From the NCBI RefSeq assembly GCF_001640805.2, contig NC_066838.1, positions 7,794,601 through 7,858,600 of the forward strand: a DNA stretch of 64,000 nt. The letters are read 5' to 3'. Source of the DNA: Lates calcarifer (taxonomy: Eukaryota; Chordata; Actinopteri; Centropomidae). How positions within the stretch are numbered: position 1 is the first letter of the stretch; each line of letters opens with the position of its first letter. Shown here one piece after another: positions 48,514-60,400 of this stretch. The notes under the pieces were generated by a model that was not told where the DNA came from, searched no databases, and worked only from the letters and a program-made list of their open reading frames with translations. A program made the translations under genes and the position numbers.

Positions 48514-49769
48514 CCTGTGTCAAGGATGCTCACCCCTGTGGTTCGATTTTAGGCTGTAATTCGTGGTGATTGATTTCATTAATTTTTTATGTGTTGGATG
48601 GAGAAAAACACATTTTCACAAAATTATTGCAAGACTGTTGGACTGGATTGCATTGCCTTGTATAGGTGTTCATATGTCATGTTCACCTCCAGGTAGTTAA
48701 AAAGTTTGTGTCAGGTCAAAACAAATAGAGGCAAGTGTTTAACCTACATAGAGCTGCGTAGAGTAGACAACATATACTGTCTGTTATATAACAGTTGTTT
48801 TGCAGGCTGAAGGCTCGACATGACCAGAGCAGTTTGGCCTGCTTTCCTCTATATAAAGTTACACACAGCTTGATTCCAGTGAATCCAAGTGGTTTTTGGC
48901 TGGATGTGACTTCCAAGTTATGTAGGGTAATAACAAGCTGTACAGTATGTCTGTGGGAGTTTCATGTGACCTACTTTTGAATACATGTGGTGTAGTGTAA
49001 GCCCAAGTCAAGTCAGGTTGCTCTTCGGGAATGTGTTCTTTAACAAAACAGAATTCTTCGCAGTATCATGGAAGTAAGAAACCTATTTTTCATTTGGTAC
49101 TTTCATGTGTTCTGCTTACAGCAATTTTATCTTTTAAAATAGTCAGAGAATGTCTTGTTGTCCTAGTACAGAGTTTTGGATTTCATAATCTGCTGAAATT
49201 ACTGCTGAAGTACAGTCAGCTTTTGTAGCAATAACACTTAGGATAGTGTAACCTCTTCTATGTCCTTGCTAACATAGTGACAGTGTTTGTGCGTTGGATG
49301 GCACTATTAGACTTAGATGCACAAACAGTATGTTCACACACACCAGTAATAGGCATAGAAAGACCAAAGACCTCCCAGCCAGAATGTGCAGCCATCACTT
49401 CCCTGGCATGTAATGTTACATAAGGTTGTCACTGATCCAAGTACTGTATGTGCTCTGTTCCCAATTTACTGTAATGTACTTTCCCAGTGATGGTTAGTCT
49501 GTGGTTGCTAACAGTGTCGTGGATTCTGATTGTTGTGGGTAAGAGAGATGAGTTTTTAATCCAGAGTGTGAGATTAACTACCAACCGACCCTACTGTGGT
49601 ATCTTTGAGCAAGACACAGGATTTCTATGCCAGCAGCAGGTTGTTTTGTGGTGGATCACAGATGCAGCAGAAGGTAAATACTTACCCTAAAAAGTCACTT
49701 ACCCTCTTTTTAGCTGTGCCAGCAACATGGGAATGGCAGTGTCAGTTCATCTACCGCTTCTTTCCTGAT

Positions 49770-50220
49770 GGAAATAGCTCAACAGCTATCAGACAGGTAT
49801 TGCCATGAAATTTTGTACAGACGTTCACGGTCCTTGGGGGATGTATCCTAGTGACTCTGATGATCTGCTTACCCTTCTTTGAGCATCACCATGACATCAA
49901 CATTTTTGGTTCTGAGTGACATGTCTCAACAACAACTGGATGAAATTTTGTATCCACATTCATGTCTCCAGATGACTTTGGTGTTCCTCTTAATTTTCTA
50001 CCTAGCACCACCCTGGTTTTTCTGTTGTCCTATACTTTGGGTTATAGCTTGTCAAATTTACACTCTCATCAGCTTCTTTGTTTTTTGTTCTAATTAGCAA
50101 ATAGTAGCATGCTCACACATTAAACTGTAATGGTAATTACAGCAAATATTGCCTTCTTTAAATCAACATGTCAACATTATCACTGTAACTGCAGTGCTGC
50201 TATGGTTGTATGCTGACTTC
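49770..50220 (+). repeat. Dispersed fish repeat with internal tandem duplication
   Basis: Two diverged copies of a unit are visible: CTCAACAGCTATCAGACAGG... with GAAATTTTGTACAGACGTTC (about 49779-49828), and CTCAACAACAACTGGATG... with GAAATTTTGTATCCACATTC (about 49925-49966). Each is followed by a GACT-TTGGTG/CTGATG-like and CACCA motif, at a spacing of roughly 145 bases. The sequence matches a repeat I recognise as widespread in percomorph genomes. Confidence 0.65.
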
Positions 50221-52426
50221 AAGTGTTGACCACATCTTAAAGGGGAAATCTTTCATGAATTAATCTTTATTTCTGTTTTTGAAAACAAAATGGATTTTTG
50301 TTAGTGCGCTACGGTGATTGCTCGCTAAATGCCCTCCTTTGTGAAGACAGAAAAACAGCCCCATTTGTTAAAAAAGCATACAGTGTGTTTATGTTCAGTA
50401 GCACTGGCAGAAATAGTTTGATTGTATCACCACAAAAAGTCCCTAGGGAGGAGGTTGTGTAGAATATTTGGGTTGTACAAAGTGACTGAAACCACAGTAA
50501 ATATTTTGTTTCTTTTAATGATTTTGCTGAACTTTCACTAACCTGTGGTAGGAAACAACAGTCTAGAAGAGGACAGTGCTGTAGCGGTGATTGCCTGTTT
50601 GTGGTCAGGGGGCTCTTCATATGGTTCTTGAGCTGGTTTTAGGGGGTTTGACAAGAAAACGAGCTGTGGTTTTGATTTCATCCACTTTCACTCAAACATG
50701 AGAGTGAAGAGGATATTATTTTGCTTGCCACCTTGCTGCCATTCTACATGTTTACAAAGTCTGAAGACAGTCACTTCTTCTGTCGTTATACACACATCTG
50801 TGTTTTTGGGAAACCAGAACATCAGAGTTCACCAGGTCCTTGGTTACTGGTTTTCTGCCGAGCAACCGGTCCATGAAGTCTAGCTTGGCTGATTTCATGA
50901 GGCTTGTAAAACCACCCCATCCGTCCAATAAGTCAACTTGGCTGAAGTTACTTGTTGTGTAATCTGCTGTGTAATGTTATTCAAGGTGAGCTGGCAGATG
51001 ATCAAAAGTAAACCTTGCTGTGATACTACTGTGTGTCTGGCCTCATCTGAGTGGGAGTGCATATTATTTAAAGCCTTTGTTTTTAACAAAGAGAGACAAA
51101 ACTAAGGCCATAATTCTTATTTATGCTGGTAGATGAAGGCCAGGGAAACATTTTGCTGTAACTCACAGACCTTTGTGAATTAATGTGATTTATGTAATTG
51201 TCTCACATCTTTTTTTTTTCTTTGCTCAGAATCTCTGTAGCGTGAGCCCTTCTTTAATACTGCTGCTTTTGATTATACTATCTGTAATAATGACGTGTCT
51301 GTTCTCATGTGTGCCTTTATAACTGTTTGAAATATAAATAACGATCATGACTCTTGCTGTTTACATAACAGAATTATAGTGCTCTAAAACAAAAAAAGGA
51401 ACAAAACTTTGCTCTTACCAAACCGCAGCTGATAATGAAGGGCACGGTGGTAGTCTGTGGTTTCAGTTTATGATCGTCTCACTCTGACACAGAGAAAAGC
51501 CTATGAGTAATGTGAGTGTAATTTTGCAGCTGCTGAGAGATGGAGCTTTAAAAGCATCTTAGAAACTCCTGAGAGCTCTACAGCTCTGTCTTTCATCTCT
51601 CAGGTCATGATGTTGTTTGTGTCTCACTTTCTCACAGATGGCCTTTAAAATGCTCCTGTCCTGCATTTTTTACTAAGTTCAATACCCTGGAGGTGAACTT
51701 TACCTACAATGCAACATGAACACAAGAATTTGATGCATTTCCCTCCTTCAGGAAGAGAATACACAAACAGAGAGAGAGAGAGTTTTGTTGTTGAAATGCA
51801 TACAAAATATTTATAAATCTCTGGTTTGCTGCTGCTCTCTGTGTCCATTTCAAAATAACCTTCAAATACTATTGATACAGAAAGCTAGAGGTTTAGATTT
51901 GCTCTCCTCTTTAGCTCAGTGTCACACATCACATGGTTATTATTCACTGCAAATACGCAGCAGTGATCTGTCCCTGGGTGTATCTGCAGCAGGGGATTGT
52001 GTCGATGATCATTTTTACGTGATTGAGGAGTAAAAATGAAACAGACCACCACCTGTGTTTTGGGAATCTCCACTGTCCATGGAAAGTTTTCACCTTGTAT
52101 GAAAACACAGTTATTACAGGCATCAACTCAGGAATCACTCTTATTCCATCATCATAATGTTGTGTAATGTGTGTGTGTGTGAGTTATGTTAATGATGCAA
52201 ATGGAAGTAAAAATCTGTATGCACACATTCATGGGGGACGTGAGGAATCATGTAGGTCAAGGTCAGGGTTAGGCAGCTGAGGTGGCTCCAGAAGGTAATT
52301 GTAAGTCTCACAACAGAACAGAACAGAGACAAGTCATTTACTGTACCTCAAAAATTCATTTATTTTGCCAGTGTGTCTACACTCGTTCATTCATTTATTC
52401 ACTCTCAACTGTTCTCTTTCCTGCAG

Positions 52427-52583
52427 GTGTGTGCAGTGTGGCCATGCTGAGGTAGCAGTGACCTGCAGGTCAGGATGTCTGATGATGAAGAGGAACAGCT
52501 GAATGGAAGGGAGAGGGAGATCTGTTACATCAGTGATGAAGAGGAAGATAATGATGGAGATGATGAAGATGAAGAGCTACTGG
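52427..52583 (+). other. First coding exon of the plus-strand gene, including 48 bases of 5' UTR
   Basis: A strong pyrimidine tract and acceptor (TTCTCTTTCCTGCAG, ending 52426) precede the exon, and donor GGTGAGTC follows (GT at 52584-52585). The 5' UTR part has an in-frame TGA at 52448-52450 and a three-codon uORF (52444-52455, MLR). The exon leaves a phase-1 intron. Confidence 0.75.
52475..52583 (+). CDS. Acidic N-terminus of an unidentified protein (partial)
   Basis: The 36 codons begin MSDDEEEQLNG, pass through REREICYISD and end in an Asp/Glu run finishing ELL, with one base left for the next codon. Start choice is firm: the ATG has A at -3, and an in-frame TGA lies 27 bases upstream, so nothing longer is possible in this exon. 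Roughly half the residues are Asp or Glu, as in many nuclear and chromatin proteins. The SD-E pattern after CYI is a plausible CK2 phosphosite. The next exon was not recognised before the window end. The gene diverges from the Bassoon-like gene. A very weak guess is RAD54L2/ARIP4, which has an acidic N-terminus and lies in the same human chromosome arm region as BSN, but no domain here tests it. Confidence 0.65.
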
Positions 52584-53361
52584 GTGAGTCAAAATGGTGG
52601 ATTAAGACCATCTCACATTGCTCCTAGCATGTTTACCACCAACAACTAATATACCAGGGACTAGAAGCAGGGAGACTTCATACAAAGCAGTTAATGATCA
52701 ACAATGCTCTATTGAGGCCTCATCACCTGTTTGCAGAACTCCTTATTTTTCATAACTGTGAAGATGGTTCTTTATGACTCTGGTGGTCATTGTCACGCTG
52801 CAGAATGAATTTGGGATTGATCAGATACCTAAAAGTTTCTTAAACTTTTGCACAGTAGTGTATTTGATATTCAGTAGATTATAATAATAATAATATTCTA
52901 ACCAAAATAGAAAATACTCTCAAAGTTGTGCCACACTCATTGTTAAGTTTGCTTGAGTGTTGATCAGGACAGGAAAGGTAATTCAAATAAGAGGAAATAA
53001 ACTACAACACAAAGGTTTATGGGTAAGGAAACAGATGCATACTTAAGCTTACAATTTTCTTTTTCTCGTTGTTTACTTCTTTCTCAATCTCTCTAATTCT
53101 TCAAATAAAATAGCATTTGCAGACTTTAAAAAAAAACAACATGTTGCTGACATAACAAATTGAACCAACAGCTATCATATGCACATGTATAACCAGAGTG
53201 GCTCTCCTCAGCAGCGTTATGGCCTTGTGTCCGCCCTCAGGAAAAAAAAACTCCTCTGAACTCTCTCATCTCCTCCTCTCCTCATTTCTTTGTTGCCAGT
53301 ATGTGTTATATAACCCAATGAATCATCTATTAGTTCTATTAGATGCTGAGTCGTTTGTGTT

Positions 53362-53396
53362 TGTGTGTGTGTGTGTGTGTGGGGGGGGGGGGGGGG
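53362..53396. repeat. (GT)n followed by a 16-base G run
   Basis: A GT tract passes directly into sixteen consecutive G (53381-53396). Confidence 0.95.
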
Positions 53397-53977
53397 TGTT
53401 TCTAGCAGTGTGTTTTTGTGTGTAGGAGGTAATATTTAAACTTCAGATGGATAACTTAAATGGCGTCAGTCTTTTCATGACTTTGGCCTCATTTTGAAGA
53501 GAAATAAGCCTGTGGTTTTTTAGTATTTACTGTTTTGGGGATTTGTCATGACAAATGGAGGGAGGAGGGGCAACACAATCTAAAAGCACCTTGTTAACTT
53601 CTTGTCTAAGATTTCACAAACTAAATGTACCATAGTAGCATTTGGTAACATGCTTAGAGTGCCTTTTCAGTTGATTTGCAGTCAAATAAATATTTCAAGG
53701 TCTGATATATTTAAGTGTCAATTAATGAGGGAGACAAAGAGTGAGAGATTTAACTGCAGCAATAACAAAGGTCCTTGTAGTTTAACTCTGCTTCTTTTCT
53801 TCTGTGCTCTTCCACTCATAGGTTTGAGTGTGTAATCTTATTTTTCTGTGTTTGTGAGAGCTAACTTCAAAGGCAGCAAATTTGGTCTAGATCTCTTCTA
53901 TTGGAAGGTTAAGACTTGGTTTCCGGGTTAAGATTAGAATTAGGGTCAAAGTCAGGGTTGGAGGCTAGGTAATGCAT

Positions 53978-54199
53978 TATGTAAATATCTTGTTTGTTTA
54001 AACCGTACAAAAACCAAAGACAATTCTAATGACAGTTCAGCATTTTACATTTTTGCTTGCCTGGCAACTGCTCAGTGCCAAGAAATAGATTTTGTAACCA
54101 CTGGACAGAGCCAGGCTGCTGCTTCCAGTTTCCAGTCTTTGTGCTAAGCTAAGTTAACAGGTTGGTGGCTATAACTTCATATTTATTTCGGACAGAAGA
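53978..54199 (+). repeat. Foldback-type dispersed fish repeat, left portion
   Basis: It contains TTGTTTGTTTAAACCGTACA with AAAACCAAAG (about 53990-54020), GCCTGGCAACTGCTCAGTGCC (about 54059-54079) and CCAGTCTTTGTGCTAAGCTA followed by AGTTAACAGG. All belong to a very common teleost repeat with long inverted arms that normally ends AACTATTCCTTTA. Here it stops after TTCGGACAG near 54199. The missing end appears at 56604. Confidence 0.65.
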
Positions 54200-54499
54200 A
54201 TGTTTTGCAAAATGTATTTGAAAAAGACTGAATTCAGTTTCATCTCTGTGTGTTCACAGTACAAGAGTGACTTTCTGATGTCTATCTTAGCACAAAGATT
54301 GAAAACTAGGGGTTAAAAAATACCACACCACTTTTTACTGACTGTAAAGAATGAATGCAATTGTACTGATATGCTTTAAATCTGGTGCAAAATCATGTAC
54401 AAAACATGAATCCACAGTCATGTTATTTATCCTAACACACAGGTTGAAGTCTGACTGACAGATTTTATTCAATTTAATATTTTGTTTATAAGATTAGAT

Positions 54500-55960
54500 T
54501 TTGACAGTTTTGTAAGTGACTGACTGAATCAATGGCCTTACGTAAGTCAAGAACACTGGTCCTACTACTCGTACCCTATCTAAATTAGCCTTGATAACTT
54601 CAGTGAAGTAGCAACATGCAGTTTGAATAGAATGATTATAAACCCAAATCAAAAAGGATGGAGTAGATCCTCTTCTCAGATGATTTTTTCAACTGTTCTG
54701 CAGTCACTTATTCAGTAACTTTTGAACCAACAGGGGTATACTAAAACAGGCTTGTAGTTCCCAACCTCTTGTCTGTCACAAGTTTTGTGTACTGGAGTTA
54801 CAATAGCAATTTTCAGAACATTGGGGAACACACTCTCCTCCACTGATTTATCATGTAATACAGGTTTTCTTTGTAAGGATACACTTATTTTATTTATCTT
54901 AGACGCCTCATCAGTTTCAGTGTGGTTGTATCATAGTTTAAAACCATATGTAACCACAAGGTTGTAATGTTGAAGGATCACATCCATCTTAAGTTCCACA
55001 TTTAGAACATTCTTTGCCAGTAAATTTGCCAATGGTTCTCCAGAGCCTTAGTGTTTCCTTTTGCATTTTTAATGATGCCTTCCTAACTTAATTGTAACTT
55101 TGTTTCTTGGACCCTTAGCCAGTCCCTTGCCAAACCTGATTTTATGGATGTTTTTCAAGGCTGGGTGTCAAGACTTCATTAAATCCAAAAGGTGTCATTT
55201 AGCCAAGGTTAGGTCTGTTTTCTATTTTTCTTCAGGAATCTAACTCAAGCTTGTGATTACTCACAGCAGTGAGTTTTATCAGTCCATTTGATTTATTTTA
55301 TTTCATTCAACTAATTAGGTCTTTCTTTGGAATATATGAAATTTAATTATTTCCTTCAATTTTTATTCAACAAGTTTCTATGCAGAATCAGAAACAGTTT
55401 TCTGGCAGCTAGTGTGAGATTGTGGTCTGACGATCTCCCATCACGGTAACCTCTTAGCCAGCATCAGCTTAATGATAAAAGAAAACATTCAGCCGTTGGT
55501 GGTTCGGATAGTACAGTTACAACAAAGGACATTTCAGGAGTAAATGAGATGGTAACTCCAACATATCTCAAATGTTTTCAATTTGTTTACTTTGAATTCC
55601 TTCCTTAAAATAAATCACAACCCCACCTCTCACTGCAGAGTTGCTAGACTTAACTAGGTTTCAGAGAGACATGGGTTTAACAGTTCAAGTTCAGTTTTTG
55701 ACACAGTGCTCCTTATATTTAAGTGTCAACAAAGACCCACCTAGGTTTTACTTTTGGGCTTCCAAAGTACTTTGGCTTTATTTACAGTCTGAAACATTTT
55801 AGTTCTCTGTTGTTTTATTGGTACAGTGTTGATATTCGTTGTATGTGTGGCACGGATGTCAGTTGGAGTGTCAAATGTTAATAGTCTACTTGTAGTGTCA
55901 TCCAAGTTAATTGCAATGTTTACCACACAATTACCTTGTGCTGTGCCAGTGTCCAAATGT
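54500..55960 (-). mobile_element. LINE relic (endonuclease and reverse transcriptase), decayed
   Basis: On the minus strand an endonuclease-start block HLNIRS (about 55706-55725) and LSET-stop-LS (about 55644-55672) are followed by a linker. The RT blocks are VFPNVLKIAIVTPVHK, then RQEVGNYKP (54749-54832) and SVLDLRKAIDSVSH (54516-54556). This is the order of non-LTR elements of the CR1/L2/Rex1 group, but the clade is not resolved. The RT ends just after its first catalytic-Asp block, so the palm with the YADD box and the 3' end are missing. Stops are frequent. The part beyond 55740 (ending KPKSKT on the minus strand) is assigned by continuity only. Confidence 0.75.
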
Positions 55961-56070
55961 TTGGTAAGGGAGGGAATGTAACTCCCTGCTTTGGAATCAG
56001 TGGATCCATGTTTAGTAGGAGCCCTTTGAATGCTATCATCTCGTATCTACAGCAATCTCCAGGCCCAGGA

Positions 56071-56115
56071 TTAACCCTTACTTACTGTTTGGGTCAAATC
56101 TGACCCATTTTCTGG
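56071..56115 (+). mobile_element. piggyBac-like terminus (single end)
   Basis: TTAA at 56071-56074 is followed by CCCTTACTTACTG and the palindromic GGGTCAAATCTGACCC (56091-56106). TTAA plus CCC and nearby GGTCA/TGACC repeats is the terminal pattern of piggyBac-type elements. No matching GGGTTAA end was found to the right, so the element is truncated or the match is chance. Confidence 0.35.
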
Positions 56116-56603
56116 GTCAAATTTCGCTCATAACTATTGAGGTGGATTTTAGATCCACCAGTGAGGGCCAAAGCAAAGAAATTTGTGGATAACATAGGAG
56201 TGATCATGATGCTCACAAGGAACAGAAGTCATACAGAGGTCACGCGAGATCTGAGAGATGACAATGAACAAACAGCAGTTGCTCCAACAGGCATCATTAT
56301 AACAATCAGCAAATACAGGATCAAGCTACAGAGTATGAAAATTCTTGAGAGTTTATTTTTAGCAAGTGAGGTCAACAGGCAATCAATTCTGTTCTGCTAA
56401 TCTCAGCAGAGGTTGACAGTTGGCGAGACAGCACCAGCCACAATGATTCATGTTTAAAAAGCTAAACGTTGGGATGATATTTGCAGTATTGTGTGGTCAA
56501 ACACATGCCTTGAGGCTCTTTCCTTACCATCCTAGAAAAAACCTTATGCAACACATTGATTCTACGTGTCTGTTTCTGTATGGATTAAAAAAGATACTTC
56601 TGT

Positions 56604-56706
56604 ACTACAGACAGATTTGAGAGTGATATCAATCTTAACAGCTTACTCGCTGGAAGAAAGCAATTATAACAAGTATTGCTCAGAATGTTGAACTATTCCT
56701 TTAAGG
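56604..56706 (+). repeat. Foldback-type dispersed fish repeat, right portion
   Basis: It starts ACAGACAGATTTGAGAGTGA, contains TATCAATCTTAACAGC and ends GAATGTTGAACTATTCCTTT. This is the distal part of the repeat whose proximal part lies at 53978-54199, in the same orientation. Confidence 0.65.
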
Positions 56707-57291
56707 CAAGGAGTGCCACTCAAAGAGATGCTGGCTGTTGTTAGACAACAGTCACTTCTGTGCTGTTCAGCCACACATGACTATCAACAGCATTCAGGCA
56801 ACCAAAGATATAGTAATAACTTACAAACTAAACAAAAGCTAAACTCAGAGTGCCCCACTGCTGTTTTTCCAAGCTTGTTTTTTTTTTTTTTCTGAGGGGG
56901 GTACATGCTGACTTTTGTACTTTTGTAAACCGACTTTTGTTCCAGCACTCTACGGGAATAATATTTCTGGGCTGCAGGGGATGTTGTAGCTGCACTGTAG
57001 TTCTCCAGTTCTTCACCTGTCTTAATAAATCCATGGATGTGCCAGTGCTTCCTGTCACATCACAGTTTGGGGAGTAGCAAGAAGTATAAATGTTTTTGGC
57101 CTATAGAGATCTGTGAGCTCCTCATCACTGTGAGTCAGTCTTAGATAACCCTTTAACGTGACAGATTGCTTGTTATGTTTGGACCTCGGCAGCAGAAACC
57201 TGTGAAGCTGTGAAGAACTTTTAACACACACGTACACATGGGCACACGCACATCCTCTTCTACTCACTCTCTTCTCACCCCCCCACCCCCT

Positions 57292-57292
<1 letters not shown>

Positions 57293-57328
<36 letters not shown>
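57293..57328. repeat. (CA)n microsatellite
   Basis: About eighteen CA units, next to a C-rich patch at 57278-57290. Confidence 0.95.
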
Positions 57329-57334
<6 letters not shown>

Positions 57335-57383
57335 TGCACAGACTGTATATGTGGTCCTAATTGCAGCAGTAGTACCTTGAGCG

Positions 57384-57427
57384 AGATGATGATGATGATG
57401 ACCGTGACGATGACGATGATGACAATG
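57384..57427. repeat. (GAT/GAC)n trinucleotide tract
   Basis: GATGAT units passing into GACGAT variants over about 44 bases. Confidence 0.85.
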
Positions 57428-60400
57428 AGCCAATAATCATTCAACAAAAAGGGGTTCAGGTCCACATGCCTTCCTGCTTACTGCTCTGGCTTATAAAACA
57501 TGTTTGCCACAACAGTTGTGCAACACTTTGTATAACTGACCCAGCAAAGCAGCTTGGTCATAGCAGATTAAAAACTGTGTCATCTTACAGTAATTGTATT
57601 ATTTTTTAGGTGTGTAGGGTATTTGATCTTTATGCATAATTAAAAACAAACCAGTTACATTGACTACATTGAAAATCCAGACCCCAAACCTCAGAGTAGC
57701 AAAGTTTTGGTCGGGGTTGTGTACACCACGTGGTAATCAAAAAGATGGTGATGGTACAAAAGCAGTTGATGTAGTAGTTAGGAGATTTAGGAAGAGCCAT
57801 ATAATAGAACCAGTAGAAGAGGGCACAGTGAGTACTAAACACCATTTTTTTAAACTGCAAGGCAATGTTGAAGTAATAAATGTGTATTTACTGAGGTTTA
57901 TAGTCTTGCATAGTGCATGCTGGCCCCACACAAGTTGTAGTTAATATGCTAATATATGCAAAAGACAAAAAACATACTTTTTGAGCCACTGGGTCAGATT
58001 TTGAGGGAAAGCTTGTATGCTGTATTGATTTACAGTACAGTTCAGGAGGAAGTACTCTGTTCCACAAAGGGTTGAACATCTGAGTTTGTCATCTTGGCTG
58101 TTGGTAGAAGGAGTGAAGGAAGAAAAAAAGCACATGTACATGTTTATCTTCTTCACTTTGCAAGTCTATTTTGCTCGTGTGACATCATCACCCCCCATCG
58201 TCTCCTGCGTCTGTCCCACTGTTGCCATAACAACCATCACCAGGACGCCAGCCACCTCAGAGTCATGAGTTTCCTTTTCCAGGTTCGACATCCCCCTTTT
58301 CTTTCTCTTTTTACCCCATTTTCTTTTCTCCCATTTGCCATCTCCTCCACTGCCTTTCATTCTCTCTCACTTTTCTCTCTATTTTCTTCTCTACTTTGCT
58401 CTCTTCTCCTCTTTGTTGATTTACCTTCCTCCCTGTTCATTCATTCTGTTCTTTCTGTCCCTACATTTTTATTGCTATCTTCCACTGTCATTTTTTTTTT
58501 TTTTGGGTCATTTTTATGTCATTATTCTTGATTTAAATTTTTCCTTTAAAGTATTTTAATGGAGCTGCGCTGAGCTCTTTCAGTTTCTCTTTTTCTGATT
58601 TATGTTCCTCACCTCCTCTGTTATTTTTTTCATGAATATATTATAAAGACACAGGGCTGTATATTTCAGCAGCAAGTGCCATTTAGAGTAGAAAGAGTAC
58701 AATAAGAGAACAAAGAAAGTAATAGAGTTCAATGTTCATGTGACACAATCATCCCAATGTATGAATGGAAACATCTAGACGTATGGACTGAAGTTTTATC
58801 AGGATTTTCAAAAATAACCATATCAAAGGGTTTAGAATTTATTATTTCACAAAGAAATTCTTTATTATGAAATTATGATGATTATGAAAAAAGACCAAAT
58901 TGTGAAAAACATTGCCAGTTACAGTAATTCTACATCTGTTTCAAGGAAATTTGGACAATTTTCATCCTAAACACTAACACTGCGTGTCTGGTATCGTGTT
59001 CCTCCAAATTCTCTGACTCACTCAAGTGACGCTTTTTATATTCTTTGGTGTGTTTGTTTTTTTGTAATTGCAGAAGGTCAGGTTGATTTTTCTATTTGAA
59101 AAATAAAGAAAGAAGTATAATTAGTTTGCTCCTCTGTATCAGTTTTTTGCTCTGGAGAGGTTTGGGGTTGTCATGGTGACCACTGGCACTATTTTGAGCA
59201 CCCATATATACATAACATACACATACATGTGTGGAAATGACACATTTTGTTACAAGTATTTTAGACAACATGTTTGGAAAAATCACACAACATAAGCATT
59301 TCCGTACATATTTAAATTGCTGGTTTCTCATCAGGATCATGTTTGTAAGCCAATGCAGGGAGCCATGTGTGTTTTAATGTTACTGCCTGTCTTCTCATCT
59401 CATTTTTTCCCCTGATATAATGGGGGAAATTGCACAACAAAGATGATGCAATGGAAATGTACCACTTAACTAAGATGGAAGGTCAATTGGAGACGGACCT
59501 TTTCCATAATAAACTCGGGAGAAAGTGAGAGAGAGGGAGGCAGGACAAGAGAGATACAGAGAGACATTTTTGTCTCCTTTTCATATTAGTCGATGTATAT
59601 TCTCAGCTATATGGAAGAAATAGTAGTATAGTATATATGTTGAGACATATTGAGTCATTGCAAATCAGTGAGCCGGATGATATTATATTTAGAGAATTTT
59701 TTTCATCATTAACTCTCCCAACAACTATTGGACATCACGTCTTCCTAGCATACACATATGACCAAAAAGATAACTAGATAGACTCTGAGTTTGTGAGTGT
59801 GAGTCCCAGACTGAAGCCCACTTTCAATAAACTTCTAATAATCATATTTTCCAATAACTGTTTATGTTTACAGTTAGTCCCTAGTACAATATAGAATTAC
59901 ATGGAGACTAATTATAGTCTTAAAAAGTGAAATCCAGAAATATCCGTCTTTCACAACAGATGTAAATATGTGCAAGAAAATAAATGGTGCTATATTATGG
60001 GAATAGTAATTTGATGTCAAGTATAAAACCATAAAGACATTGGTGACTGAATGTGCTTAATAGAAAATAATTAAATGGCAGATAAAAGGAAAACAAGCAA
60101 CTTCACAAACAGAAACAGTTCTTCCATTTCTGGTTTTGTCTTTACTTCTGGTTGCTCTGGTTGTCACTGATTGAACTAAGAAAATGACTAATATATCAGC
60201 TACATTGGGCTAATATATAACAGAATTAAACATAAGATCTTTGATGTAGGAGCCGTAAAAACCTGTGTGAAAATCACTTTTAATCTTTTGAAAAACATCT
60301 GAGGATTTTTCACTTAAAAAACATTATGAGCCATAAGCAGTTGGGAAGAACCTTCTGTGGAAAACACAAACAGACCCAGAAAAATACTCTCACCATAGAA

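Larger units (their letters stand above)
33689..52426. other. Presumed large 5' intron of the plus-strand gene
   Basis: No credible coding exon was found. The content is transposon relics, dispersed repeats and microsatellites listed separately. The segment 33740-34010 remains moderately CpG-rich and continues the promoter island. The long frames at 45025-45504 (minus) and 46759-47220 (plus) come from GT-rich and C-rich low-complexity DNA. Confidence 0.45.

Noticed and set aside
58094..58531. 145-codon plus-strand frame
   Set aside because: A CT-rich tract gives Ser/Leu/Phe repeats, and overlapping frames in other phases are equally long.
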